DNA of 64,000 nt from CAVYXA01 sp963846775 (GCA_963846775.1 CAWJXB010000006.1:186001-250000); one strand, 5' to 3'. Positions 50,806-59,879 are shown, counted from the stretch's first letter. Translations and numbers: made by a program. Notes: generated by a model from the letters alone, not told the origin.

Positions 50806-53550
50806 ATGAAAAAGAAATCCACATCACAATCTGCCTTCTTTAATCTGCGTGTCTTAGCTGGCCTTTCCATAGTCCTGGTCGGCCTCGTTATGGCGCTGCA
50901 GGGCTTTGGCGTGTTCTCCGCAACCGCTGCCGGCCTCGTCAGAGTGCTGGACAAGAGTAATCAGATCATTACCCAGTCGCGCGACCCGCTTGTCCCCGTT
51001 GGATTTGACTGTTCCAAAATTCACCAGCTGGGTATCGACAAACAAGAGAATTTCCGCGCCCAAGCGATCATGATTGCTTGCGGCCGAGTGGAGGGCGCTT
51101 ACAGTTCTGCCACTTCCACTCTTGGTCCGGTCGGCCGGTTCGTCCGCAAACTACTGGCTCCTTTGGCCTACGGCGGAGCCGATGTCAATCTTGTCACCGG
51201 ACCCGAGACCGCTCCGAACGTTACCCAATCGGAGACATATAGCCTGGCTAACCCGGATGATCCGAACCAGGTTCTTGTTGCCTACAACGACTCGCGCGGT
51301 CGCAACGTCAGCCCGATCAATATCTCCGGCGCATCGTGGTCCAGCGATGCCGGCGTCACCTTTACTCGCCTCACGGATCCTGCTAGAGGAAATCAAAGCC
51401 CGTTCCCCGGGACCGAGGGCGATCCCGTTGCCCTGTACAACAGGCCAACTCAAAAGTGGTTTACGGTGTGGCTCGACACAGCATGCGGCGGCCAGGGCTT
51501 GGGCGGTTTTAAATCTACCACACCAGGGGATCCTTCTGCAGCCAGCTGGACCCATTTCTGCGTTTACAGCGAGTCTTCGGCCGACCGTGAATCTGGCTGG
51601 TCCGACAACAATCCGGCCTCTCCTTTCTATGGCCGGATGTATATTTCCTGGAACGACTTCGCTATCGGCAGCGGCGCTCTTGTGGCTACGTACTCCAGTG
51701 ATAACGGGAATACGTGGCATGCTCCGATTACGGTCATCAACGCCGGGTTTATCCGCGATGTCCAGATCACCGGCGACATGTCGGGCAACGGGACGATATA
51801 TATCGCAGGTATGGACGAAGGCGGTGGTGGTTTTCCACACAACGACATCAACAAGATATTTAGATCAACGGACGGCGGCGCCACTTGGTCAAATACCTAC
51901 ACCGGCCCGGCCTTCCCCGGCCCGGGCGTTTGCGCTTCCGGCTACTTCGCTGGCATGTTTCCAGACGGCGGCTGCTACTGGCGGCATGAAGGATGGGGTG
52001 AGCCTGCTGCATTCAACAATGTCGTTTCCCTGGTTTATGCCCAGCAGGGCACAGGTGATGCGGGCGACGTCTATTATGTTCGCTCGACCGACTCCGGCGT
52101 GACCTTTGGCGCGGCAGTCAAGTTGAACACCGATTCGACGACCCGACCTCAGTGGCAGCCCAACCTTTCGGTCAGCCCAACCGGCACCCTTTTGGCGACA
52201 TGGTATGATGGGCGCGAGTTCACCAGCTGCACCCGTGGTAATCCAGCCGTGCCGTGCTACCGGATGTGGTCGCGGAAGTCCAACGACAACGGCGTGACTT
52301 GGCAACCGGATATGGCCTTATCGGACGTAGCCAGTCCGCTTCCTGCGCAAAACGATCCTGGGATTCAGCCAACCTATGCCGGCGATTATGACTACGGTTC
52401 AGCGATTACCCAGAAGCACGTCACTTCATGGACGGACGGACGCAACGCCATCTCTGGCTCCTCTCAGCAGGATGCCTTCACCGATCGAGAGTTGGTGGGC
52501 TTTGCTGTGACCTCGACTGTGCCAGCCTGCAACAGCGTGATCAGTACGCAGCCGAACGATTTCGTTATCAACCTGAGCGACGCAGTGAATTCGGGAACCG
52601 TTCAGGCGACTGATTTCACCGTGAACGGGACTCCGGCGAACAGCTTTGTCATAAGTGCGGACATGAAAATGATCACGTTCCACTTCAACAGCTCGCCTGT
52701 GGTGACGCAAGGTGTGCAGACGATGCATATCCCTGCCAACGCATTTTCGCGTGTTTCGGACGGCATGGGAGTGTTCGACTTCTCATGCACGTTCTGTTAC
52801 GCGGTAACACCGCTACAGGTGACTTCGACGGTCCCGGCTGTCGGCGGCACGTTCAACCCGCCAGCACCTGGCGACTATTCATATGCCGTGAACTTCAACC
52901 AGGCGGTTGATGCAGCATCAGTCACAACAGGTGATCTGACACTGACCATGGGCAGCGTGACCAGTGTTTCGGTTAGTGGAAGCACGGCCACCTTCATGTT
53001 GCATTTCAATTTCGGAGGCCCTGTGACGGCGAGCATTGCCGCCGGCACGGTCACTGCTAATGGATGTAATGGTAATGCGGCCTTCTCCGGGATGTACACC
53101 GTATCGGGTTGCCCGCCTTCAGACCACTACACGATCAGCCAGATAACGGCCAGTATCGTGCCGGGCACGGTGGACACCGGGAACCATGTAGACGACGGCA
53201 CGACGCCGATCACGCTGCCGTTCCCTTATACGCTATACGACCAGACGTTCACTACTGCGAATGTGGACTCCAACGGCACGCTGCAATTCGGTAGCGCTAG
53301 CTCGACCTTCACTAACACATGTCTGCCTTTCACGGCCCACCCTTACATCATCCTGCCGTACTGGGACGACCTGTACAACGTGAACGCTGGGTTTGGCATC
53401 TTCACCTCGATTAGTGGGACTGCGCCCAATCGCATCTTCAACATCGAACACCGCAGCCAATACTTCCCGGGGAGCGGTACTGCCAACTTCGAAATTCGCC
53501 TGTACCGAGGGACAGACTCGCTTCGATGTGATCTACGGCACGCTGACTAA
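50806..53550 (+). CDS. large secreted propeller and Ig-like protein, 5' part of a frameshifted gene
   Basis: The ATG at 50806 opens a Lys-rich n-region and a hydrophobic signal (VLAGLSIVLVGLVMALQGFG). Asp-box-like motifs (SSDAGVTFTR, SSDNGNTWHAP, RSTDGGATWSN, RSTDSGVTFGA, SNDNGVTWQP) mark a propeller at about 130-560. Two SbsA-type Ig-like domains follow at about 565-765 (VTSTVPACNSVIS, VTSTVPAVGGTFNPP), then the TDTGNHVDDGTTPITLPFPY domain shared with the gene at 39027. At 53503-53507 an extra base (tgtaccgagg for an expected tgtacgagg) breaks the frame, and the last 16 residues are not native. Sense continues at 53393-54220. Confidence 0.82.
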   Translation: MKKKSTSQSAFFNLRVLAGLSIVLVGLVMALQGFGVFSATAAGLVRVLDKSNQIITQSRDPLVPVGFDCSKIHQLGIDKQENFRAQAIMIACGRVEGAYSSATSTLGPVGRFVRKLLAPLAYGGADVNLVTGPETAPNVTQSETYSLANPDDPNQVLVAYNDSRGRNVSPINISGASWSSDAGVTFTRLTDPARGNQSPFPGTEGDPVALYNRPTQKWFTVWLDTACGGQGLGGFKSTTPGDPSAASWTHFCVYSESSADRESGWSDNNPASPFYGRMYISWNDFAIGSGALVATYSSDNGNTWHAPITVINAGFIRDVQITGDMSGNGTIYIAGMDEGGGGFPHNDINKIFRSTDGGATWSNTYTGPAFPGPGVCASGYFAGMFPDGGCYWRHEGWGEPAAFNNVVSLVYAQQGTGDAGDVYYVRSTDSGVTFGAAVKLNTDSTTRPQWQPNLSVSPTGTLLATWYDGREFTSCTRGNPAVPCYRMWSRKSNDNGVTWQPDMALSDVASPLPAQNDPGIQPTYAGDYDYGSAITQKHVTSWTDGRNAISGSSQQDAFTDRELVGFAVTSTVPACNSVISTQPNDFVINLSDAVNSGTVQATDFTVNGTPANSFVISADMKMITFHFNSSPVVTQGVQTMHIPANAFSRVSDGMGVFDFSCTFCYAVTPLQVTSTVPAVGGTFNPPAPGDYSYAVNFNQAVDAASVTTGDLTLTMGSVTSVSVSGSTATFMLHFNFGGPVTASIAAGTVTANGCNGNAAFSGMYTVSGCPPSDHYTISQITASIVPGTVDTGNHVDDGTTPITLPFPYTLYDQTFTTANVDSNGTLQFGSASSTFTNTCLPFTAHPYIILPYWDDLYNVNAGFGIFTSISGTAPNRIFNIEHRSQYFPGSGTANFEIRLYRGTDSLRCDLRHAD

Positions 53551-54220
53551 TGGCAACACATCGGCCACCGCGGGAGTGCAGAAAAGCGACACCATCTTTG
53601 ACCAGTACTTCTGCAATGGCTCAGGGATGCCGGCTACTGGCGCCCAAAGCTATATCCTAACGCCTTGCAACCAGGTGACGGTAAGCAGCGCGGTCTCGCG
53701 CAAGACGCACGGTGGCGCGGGTAACTTCGACATAGCTTTGCCGCTTACTGGCACAGACGGGGTGGAATGCCGCAGTACCGGAGGCACGAACGATTACACG
53801 ATGGTGGTCACCTTTGGCGGCAATGTCACTGTGACCGGCAGTCCACAGGCGCAGGTAACCGCGGGCGTAGGATGCGTCGGCAGCGGCGGTGCGTGCACTG
53901 GTAATGTCACGGTCAGTGGCAATGTTGTCACTGTCCCGCTCACGGACATAACCGATCAGCAGAACATCAACGTCCGGATCAACGGCGTGAACGGCGCGGC
54001 GGATGCACCGGCGACCGACATCAACATCCCGATGGGGGTTTTGATCGGCGACACGAATGCGAACCGAGCGGTGAACGCGTCTGACGTTTCGCAGACGAAG
54101 GGCCAATCGGGTAACCCGGTGACCGCGGCCAACTTCCGCACTGATGTGAATGCGAACGGCAGCATCAACGCGGGCGACATCAACATCGTCAAAGCCAATA
54201 GCGGGCACTCTGTCCCGTAA
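53393..54220 (+). CDS. large secreted protein, 3' part with dockerin-like tail
   Basis: Sense begins at about 53505 with EGQTRFDVIYGTL, as in the gene at 39027, and includes NTSATAGVQKSDTIFDQYFC. The tail is SRKTHGGAGNFDIALPLTG with loops GDTNANRAVNASDV and DVNANGSINAGDIN, ending KANSGHSVP; these are the most divergent loops of the array. The start at 53393 is not biological. With one base removed the joined protein (50806-54220) would be about 1,138 residues. It is followed by a strong terminator. Confidence 0.85.
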   Translation: MASSPRLVGLRPIASSTSNTAANTSRGAVLPTSKFACTEGQTRFDVIYGTLTNGNTSATAGVQKSDTIFDQYFCNGSGMPATGAQSYILTPCNQVTVSSAVSRKTHGGAGNFDIALPLTGTDGVECRSTGGTNDYTMVVTFGGNVTVTGSPQAQVTAGVGCVGSGGACTGNVTVSGNVVTVPLTDITDQQNINVRINGVNGAADAPATDINIPMGVLIGDTNANRAVNASDVSQTKGQSGNPVTAANFRTDVNANGSINAGDINIVKANSGHSVP

Positions 54221-54243
54221 GTTAAACAGACCTTTAGCGTATA

Positions 54244-54270
54244 GCCGCCTGCGCGTTGAGCGCAGGCGGC
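54244..54270 (+). repeat. hairpin after the last dockerin-type gene
   Basis: A perfect 11-bp stem, gccgcctgcgc, with loop gttga and the complement gcgcaggcggc. It lies 23 bp after the stop and just before the terminator. It may be a REP or part of the terminator region. Confidence 0.7.
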
Positions 54271-54286
54271 ACGCCAAGGAGTAAAG

Positions 54287-54320
54287 CGGCCCCGAAACGT
54301 TTCGGGGCCGTTTTACTTTT
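54287..54320 (+). terminator. Rho-independent terminator after the dockerin-type array
   Basis: The stem cggccccgaaa pairs with tttcggggccg across a 2-nt loop and is followed by ttttactttt. The strong stem and T-tract make it the clearest terminator in the window. It closes the gene ending at 54220. Confidence 0.9.
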
Positions 54321-54440
54321 CTGCCGGCTGTTTCGTTTCGCTACCCGGAACCGGGCCGCGGAAGAGCGACATCGACCCAGAACCCCTCGCAATGCAAAAT
54401 TGAAATCGCCCATGCACGGGCGGGGAGTTACTGTGGAACC

Positions 54441-54710
54441 GTGGCGAAAGTGCGATTTCATGTCGTGTCGAACGCAAAGGAGGACAAGGTCGTGGGCGAG
54501 CATGCCGGCGCGATCAAGATCAAATTGCGTGCCCCGGCAGTTGAAGGGAAGGCGAATGCCCGTTTGCGGAGGTTTCTGGCAGAACGATTGCACCTGGCCG
54601 AGGGCGAGATCGTTCTGGAACATGGCAAAAAATCGCGGGAGAAGATTGTTAGGATCGGCGATTTAAGCGAGCCGGAGGTGCGCCGGCGCTTGGGTGTGAA
54701 TTTGTTATAA
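54441..54710 (+). CDS. DUF167/YggU-family protein
   Basis: The product is 89 residues starting at GTG (MAKVRFHVVSNAKEDKVVGE). The family signature is clear: IKIKLRAPAVEGKANARLRRFLAERL and GEIVLEHGKKSREKIVRI. Members are small conserved proteins of unknown function present in bacteria and eukaryotes. The gene stands alone between the array's terminator and the MarR regulator. Confidence 0.9.
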   Translation: MAKVRFHVVSNAKEDKVVGEHAGAIKIKLRAPAVEGKANARLRRFLAERLHLAEGEIVLEHGKKSREKIVRIGDLSEPEVRRRLGVNLL

Positions 54711-54870
54711 CAACGGACGACTCATTTCTCGAAGAACCGCAGTTTCAAACTGCCGCGAAGTAGAGCAAGGGACGCGGTCGAACGCCAACGGAATGTTTCG
54801 CATCAAAACCCTTGGCGAGTGCCTGTAAGTTGTCCGTCGGCTATTTTGAAAAAGTGGACCAATCGGACTG

Positions 54871-54996
54871 GCCCTCACTGGCGCTTCGCGTCCGTCTCTC
54901 CCAACGGGAGAGACCAACGGCTGGGGCTGCGATCTCGCTCTCCGGTTCCTCTCTCCCGCTGGGAGAGACGCACGGGCGTAGCGCGGCAGTGAGGGC
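54871..54996. repeat. 126-bp inverted repeat upstream of the MarR gene
   Basis: Both ends carry gccctcactg/cagtgagggc, with inner cgtctctccc and gggagagacg arms and a middle of about 40 bp. This is a dispersed REP-type sequence known from many bacterial genomes. It lies in the 422-bp gap 54711-55132 and is crossed by an open frame that joins the MarR gene. Confidence 0.85.
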
Positions 54997-55132
54997 AAAC
55001 TGGCAATTATCAAACACTACCAAAACGCTTCCGCAATCATCTCGGTCACAACCGAAGCGTTTTCATCTGGCCGATAATTTCTTTCGCGCACGAACGTTTG
55101 ACAGTGCATGGGGTGCTTCTAGCTTTAACCGG

Positions 55133-55609
55133 TTGAACACTGGAACACTCAATGCGCTTCCACGCACTCTGCCCGCCCAAGTCCGCGACGATGCCGAGCG
55201 CCTGTCGCACATCATTCTGGAGATGCAAAGATGTTTTCTCCTGCACCTTTCCAAGCAACTCGCCCCGGGCAACGTTTCTTTCCCGCAATTTTTTCTGCTC
55301 GCTTATCTCGATCAGAAAGAAATGCTGACGATGTCGGCGATCGCGCGCAAAATGGGACACACCACTGCGGCCGCGAGCGGGTTGGTGGCACGACTCGAGA
55401 ATCTCCGTTTCGTCGTTCGCTCGGTGGCGCGTGATGACCGGCGCAAGGTCCTGGTTTGCATAACGCCGAAAGGCTCGGCCCTTGTTCGAAAAATTCGCCA
55501 GGAAATGGTGGTCAACCTCATGAAAATCATGGAACATCTCACACCCGATGAACAGAAAGCCTGGTTGCACATCTATCGTAAAATTTACAACTACTGCCAA
55601 TCGAAATGA
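55133..55609 (+). CDS. MarR-family transcription regulator
   Basis: The winged helix is clear: SFPQFFLLAYLDQKEMLTMS, then IARKMGHTTAAASGLVARLE (recognition helix) and VRSVARDDRRKVLVCITPKG (wing). The likely start is TTG at 55133, giving about 158 residues; no ATG lies close and the frame is open upstream through the inverted repeat at 54871-54996, so the start is uncertain. MarR proteins often repress efflux genes. The TolC-like channel gene follows 95 bp downstream on the same strand, which suggests control of efflux. Confidence 0.85.
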   Translation: MNTGTLNALPRTLPAQVRDDAERLSHIILEMQRCFLLHLSKQLAPGNVSFPQFFLLAYLDQKEMLTMSAIARKMGHTTAAASGLVARLENLRFVVRSVARDDRRKVLVCITPKGSALVRKIRQEMVVNLMKIMEHLTPDEQKAWLHIYRKIYNYCQSK

Positions 55610-55704
55610 TGCGTTGTTCAGCGATTTGCTGGCCGTGATATCACAATTTGAATCTGCGTGAGGCATATCGCGCATCTAATCTCTAAAGTCTTCATTTTAT
55701 TGTA

Positions 55705-57396
55705 ATGCGAAAATATTCCGTTCCCTGCGGGGCCGTCGTAGGAACCGTTTTCATCACCTCGCTTCTCCTTGGCCAAGAGCCAGGCAATACCCCGACACCG
55801 GCGCCCAGCGTCACCGGTCCCGCCGCGACGAGTCCCGCTCCGGCGGAGCCAACGCCAACAGTTCCAGAGCCGACTCCGGTCAATCCCAAGTCAGATATCG
55901 GCTCGAAAGCTTCTCGGGAGACAAAGGAACCGAGCGCGGTCGAAGCATCCAGCACATTCCAATGGTCGGAAGAGGGCGCCCCCACATTCACCATCGATCA
56001 GGCCGTCCTCACGGCTCTTCAGCGAAACGCCACCATCCTGACCGCGCTCGAAGAAATCAAGCGCAGTAAAGGCGTCATCATCGAAATCCGGGCGCAAGCG
56101 TTGCCGCATATCACGCCCAACGGGACTTACGAGTGGGTCGATCCCAATCTCGGCGGTGGCGCATTCACCAGCGGCGGCGGTGGAGTCGCCGGAGGGAACG
56201 TGGGGAGTGACGTATCTTATAATATCAGGGTGACCGGGTCACAGTTGATCTTCAATGGCACCACCTGGCCGGCTATTCGCGGCACTTTCTTTCAACGCGA
56301 CTCGGCCTACTTCGCCCTGCGCAATACCGTCGATCAAATAATTTCCACGGTTAAGCAGCAGTTTTACCAGGTTCTGCTCAATCGGGAGTTGATCGTTGTG
56401 CAGGAGGATTCGGTGCGGCTGCTGGAGAACCAGCTGAAAGACCAGGAAAACCGCTTCGAGGCTGGAACCGTCCCCCGCTTCAACGTCCTTCAGGCTCAGG
56501 TCCAGTTGGCAAACCAAATCCCGCAGCTTATTACCGCTCGAAACAATTATCGGATTTCGATACTGACGTTGGCCAAGACCCTCGGTCTCGACTTCAATCC
56601 GGCCCGCGGCATCGCTGCGCCGTTGCGCGTGGTCGGCAAATTGACTTATATCCCGCGCAGGGTCGACCTGCTTCAAGCGATCGAATTGGGAAAGCAAAAT
56701 CGGCCGTTCTTAAAACAGGCCCGGGCGAACGTTCTTAATCAAGTTGAACAGGTGCACGTCGCGCTGGGCGGTTTTTTTCCAACCATCAATGGGACCGGCG
56801 GCGGTGAATGGCTCAGCTCACCGATTAATTCGAGTTTTCATGATATTTCCAAAGGCTGGATTGCCCAAGGTACCGCCAGTTGGCCAATCTGGGATAGTGG
56901 GCAGGTCTATGGTCAGTGGAAGCAGCAGCGGGCGCTCTTGTCGGAGGCCAAGATCACTTATGACGATGATGTTCGACAGATCGAGCTGGAGATTCAGCAG
57001 ACAGCTTCCAACGTGGTGCAGAACCGCGAACTCATTCAGGCGACTGAGAAGACGGTCGAGGAGGCGGCCGAATCAGTCCGCCTGGCCCAGGCGCGATTGG
57101 ATGCCGGCGCCGGCGTGCAGTTGGACGTTCTCAATGCCCAGGTGCAGTTGACTACTGCGCAATCCAACCGGCTGCAAGCCCTCTTCGGCTACATTGCCAG
57201 CGTGGCCGAATTCGATCGTGTGACCGGTACGCAGAGTAGATACACCGAAACATTCAACGGGATCGCTCCGCGCGCGACTCGAACCAAAACCTACTACACG
57301 GGGAGCGATGTTGATGCGATGGGAAAGCCAAAGCGCAGAACTGATCTTGAGACCGTGCCGGTGACGCGGAGGTCAAGCCAGCCCAGTTCGAAATGA
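55705..57396 (+). CDS. TolC-like outer-membrane efflux channel
   Basis: The product is 563 residues with a signal peptide (about 1-23) and a Pro/Thr/Glu-rich region to about residue 80. The two outer-membrane efflux protein repeats follow: FTIDQAVLTALQRNATILTA to LAKTLGLD, and RRVDLLQAIELGKQNRPFLK to LFGYIASVAEFDRVTG. Two amphipathic helical regions with NRELIVVQEDSVRLL and QNRELIQATEKTVEEAAESV form the periplasmic tunnel. No inner-membrane pump or adaptor gene is adjacent, so it must work with partners elsewhere. The ATG at 55705 is used. Confidence 0.92.
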   Translation: MRKYSVPCGAVVGTVFITSLLLGQEPGNTPTPAPSVTGPAATSPAPAEPTPTVPEPTPVNPKSDIGSKASRETKEPSAVEASSTFQWSEEGAPTFTIDQAVLTALQRNATILTALEEIKRSKGVIIEIRAQALPHITPNGTYEWVDPNLGGGAFTSGGGGVAGGNVGSDVSYNIRVTGSQLIFNGTTWPAIRGTFFQRDSAYFALRNTVDQIISTVKQQFYQVLLNRELIVVQEDSVRLLENQLKDQENRFEAGTVPRFNVLQAQVQLANQIPQLITARNNYRISILTLAKTLGLDFNPARGIAAPLRVVGKLTYIPRRVDLLQAIELGKQNRPFLKQARANVLNQVEQVHVALGGFFPTINGTGGGEWLSSPINSSFHDISKGWIAQGTASWPIWDSGQVYGQWKQQRALLSEAKITYDDDVRQIELEIQQTASNVVQNRELIQATEKTVEEAAESVRLAQARLDAGAGVQLDVLNAQVQLTTAQSNRLQALFGYIASVAEFDRVTGTQSRYTETFNGIAPRATRTKTYYTGSDVDAMGKPKRRTDLETVPVTRRSSQPSSK

Positions 57397-57519
57397 GGAG
57401 CAGCAATCTGGAGCGCGAAACTTCATTTGCCTAATAGGCGGCTTGGCTGATCGTCGGCGAATTAGGTCGCCAAAGTTGAGGTTTGTGAATTCTAAACTTG
57501 CAGAGGGGAGCTTTGCGAC

Positions 57520-57729
57520 GTGACAGCCCGACAATCGATCGAACATTTTCCGGCGCTGGATGCCACTGGCATTTGTCGCAGCGCTTTTATCACACGGATT
57601 CCCGGCATCGATGTCGCATCGAATAAGGTTGAAGCCCTAAGCCGACTGGAGCGCGCCCATCGCGAAATCCGTGCGCGCGACGGGTTTAGGCGATTGGCCA
57701 TGCATCACAGTCGAGCAAGTCCATGGTAA
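57520..57729 (+). CDS. pgeF: PgeF-type purine nucleoside/peptidoglycan-editing protein, 5' part (frameshifted)
   Basis: A GTG at 57520 follows a good ribosome-binding site (gagggga). The residues MTARQSIEHFPALDATGICR and AFITRIPGIDV match the start of the YfiH/PgeF (laccase-domain) family. The frame is native until about 57675, where it departs in the run gcgcgcg (57671-57680); the last residues to the stop at 57729 are out of frame. The rest of the protein lies at 57671-58183. Joined, the length is about 220-225 residues, slightly short for the family. Confidence 0.8.
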   Translation: MTARQSIEHFPALDATGICRSAFITRIPGIDVASNKVEALSRLERAHREIRARDGFRRLAMHHSRASPW

Positions 57730-58183
57730 TCAGATTGCAATTATCGATGTTGTGCCAAATACGGAAAAAGAACTTCAGGGCTTCGACGGCCTGATTACGA
57801 AGCAGCCAGGCGTTCTGCTTGGAATCCATGTCGCGGATTGTTGCGCGGTTTACATTGTCGATCCCAGGACGCCTGCGGTCGGCTTGGTGCATTCTGGAAA
57901 GAAGGGCACCGAGCTTGGGATCGCCGGCCGAGCCATTCAAGAAATGGCCCGGCATTTTGGCTCCCAGCCGCAGGATCTGATCGTGCAACTCAGCCCATGC
58001 ATCCGCCCGCCACATTACGAAGTGGATTTCGCCGCCGAGATCGTTCGCCAATGCCAAGCCGCAGGCGTGAAACAAATTCACGACACTGGCGTCTGTACCG
58101 CATGCGATCTGGAACGCTATTATTCATATCGAGCTGAAAAAGGCCGCACCGGCCGCATGCTCGCGTTGCTGGGGTTGATTTAG
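57671..58183 (+). CDS. pgeF: PgeF-type protein, 3' part
   Basis: This frame holds the active-site features of the family: VEQVHGNQIAIID, HVADCCAVYIVDP (zinc-binding His and Cys), VGLVHSGKKGTE and LSPCIRPPHYEVDF. In this family the conserved His-Cys-His set forms the metal site. The GTG at 57671 is only where the frame opens. The single-base change relative to 57520-57729 could be a sequencing error in the GC run. Confidence 0.85.
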   Translation: MRATGLGDWPCITVEQVHGNQIAIIDVVPNTEKELQGFDGLITKQPGVLLGIHVADCCAVYIVDPRTPAVGLVHSGKKGTELGIAGRAIQEMARHFGSQPQDLIVQLSPCIRPPHYEVDFAAEIVRQCQAAGVKQIHDTGVCTACDLERYYSYRAEKGRTGRMLALLGLI

Positions 58184-58271
58184 CGCAGTCGCGGGTTTGG
58201 CGGAGCGCGAAACCCAACGCGGCCGCCGTTCTCAACGCCTGCGCGGCATATAGACCAAGTTAGATAAAAGT

Positions 58272-58355
58272 GTAGCCGCTGTGCCACGGCCCTGCGGGCC
58301 GTCTCTCTGGCGTGAAGAAGAGCGGTGGTGGGACCGGCCACAGGCCGGTGGCTAC
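58272..58355. repeat. palindromic repeat between the pgeF and TPR genes
   Basis: It begins gtagccgctgtgcc and ends ggtggctac, and contains cggccctgcgggccg and accggccacaggccggt hairpins. It resembles the gtagc...gctac element at 9731-9801. The rest of the 410-bp gap 58184-58592 shows nothing recognisable. Confidence 0.8.
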
Positions 58356-58592
58356 AACATTTATGAAATCGCGCTAGAAGTTTTGATTTTTATCCGCAGG
58401 GAAAAGGGAGTGGCCCGCGTATCAAAACGATTGTAGGGCGATTTTAGCGCGTCGGGTCGAAATGGATCGGCGCCATTACTTCTCGTTTGCTTAAAATTAA
58501 CTCGTATTCGCGCGGATTAGACGAAATAATTCCGTAAGAGAGTATGGGGCAATTTCCGTCTATATCTCGTTAGGCGTCGCGCCGCAAACGTT

Positions 58593-59879
58593 TTGAAAAC
58601 CTTTCATTCTGTGCCGACAACACTAGTTAAAATCATATTGCTCACTGGTTGCTTAAGCATTCTTCCGGGCATCGGAATTGCCAAGGACAACGCCATTGAT
58701 TACTTCAACCGAGGCCTTGCCAAGGAAGTGAAGGGCGATCTGAACGGGGCGATTGCCGACTTCAACCGCGCGCTGGAAGTCAATCCGAAACTCTTCGCCG
58801 CCTACTACAACCGCGGCCTTGCCAAGGTATACAAGGGGGATCTCGAGGGGGCGATTGCCGACTTCAACCGCGCGCTAGAAGTCAATCCGAAACTCTTCGC
58901 CGCCTATTGCAACCGCGGCCTTGCCAAAGAGAACACGGGCGATCTAGACGGGGCGATTGCCGACTTCAACCGCGCGCTGGAACTCGATCCGAAAAACACC
59001 AACGCCTACATCGGCCGCGGGAATGCCAAGGCAGACAATGGCGATGTGGACGGGGCGATTGCCGACTTCAACCGCGCCCTGAAACTCAATCCGAAACTCG
59101 CCAGTGCCTACGACAACCGCGGCAATGCCAAGGGAAAGAAGGGCGATCTAGACGGGGCGATTGCCGACTACAATCGCGCGCTGGAACTCGATCCGAAAAA
59201 CGCCAATGCCTACAACAATCGCGGGGCTGCCAAGGGAGATAAGGGCGATGTGGACGGAGCGATTGCCGACTACAACCGCGCGTTGAAACTCAATCCGAAA
59301 CTCGCCGGGGTCTACTGGAACCGTGGCATTGACAAGAGGCTCAAGGGCGATCTAGACGGGGCGATTGCCGACTTCAACCGCGCGCTGGAAATCAATCCGA
59401 AATTCGCCGAGGCTTACGACAGCCGCGGCCGAGCCAAGTTTTTGAACCGCGACTGGAAAGCTGCCCTGCAGGATTTGTATCGCTTTTGCGAGCTATCCGA
59501 ACGCGATCAGGATTATCCGCGTGTGCAGATCTGGTTGATCCACGCGCGTCTGGGCGAAACCGAAGCGGCGAACAAGGAGTTGGGCGTTTATCTCGACAAA
59601 CGCAAGAACGCCGCGCCCGGCGACTGGATTTCAAAGGTCGCGGGACATCTTCTGGGCAAAGTGTCCGAGGCCGAACTCTTCGCCGCCGCCAGATCCCCGG
59701 ACACAAAGAAAGAACGCGGCCAGCTTTGCGAAGCGTGGTTTTACGCCGGGATGAAAAAGCTGCTGGGCGGAGACAAGACGGCGGCCGCCGATTACTTCAA
59801 GAAGTGCCTCGCAACTGAGCAGACAACTTTCACCGAATACGAGTTCGCCAAGGGAGAACTTAAAGGTCTCGCGAAGTAG
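58593..59879 (+). CDS. secreted TPR protein with seven near-identical repeats
   Basis: The start is TTG at 58593, with a signal peptide ending near GIGIAKDNA; LLTGCLS could be a lipobox. Seven consecutive 34-residue TPRs from about residue 45 to 282 share the pattern GDLDGAIADFNRALELNPK and AYxNRGxAK. The DNA repeats every 102 bp (cores at 58749, 58851, 58953, 59055, 59157, 59259, 59361). After a degenerate eighth unit, a C-terminal domain of about 140 residues (QIWLIHARLGETEAANKELG, CEAWFYAGMKKLLGGDKTAA) follows. It likely serves as a protein interaction scaffold in the periplasm. The exact number of repeats may vary between strains. Confidence 0.88.
   Translation: MKTFHSVPTTLVKIILLTGCLSILPGIGIAKDNAIDYFNRGLAKEVKGDLNGAIADFNRALEVNPKLFAAYYNRGLAKVYKGDLEGAIADFNRALEVNPKLFAAYCNRGLAKENTGDLDGAIADFNRALELDPKNTNAYIGRGNAKADNGDVDGAIADFNRALKLNPKLASAYDNRGNAKGKKGDLDGAIADYNRALELDPKNANAYNNRGAAKGDKGDVDGAIADYNRALKLNPKLAGVYWNRGIDKRLKGDLDGAIADFNRALEINPKFAEAYDSRGRAKFLNRDWKAALQDLYRFCELSERDQDYPRVQIWLIHARLGETEAANKELGVYLDKRKNAAPGDWISKVAGHLLGKVSEAELFAAARSPDTKKERGQLCEAWFYAGMKKLLGGDKTAAADYFKKCLATEQTTFTEYEFAKGELKGLAK

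Noticed and set aside
32875..53507. Phase variation or programmed frameshifting of the surface genes
   Set aside because: The shift sites lack homopolymers, slippery heptamers or short tandem repeats, and housekeeping genes are also affected.
31621..54220. A cellulosome gene cluster
   Set aside because: Dockerin-like loops are present but no cohesin, scaffoldin or clear glycoside hydrolase is seen in the window.
58725..59440. CRISPR-like regular repeats
   Set aside because: The 102-bp units have no spacers and translate into TPR repeats of one protein.
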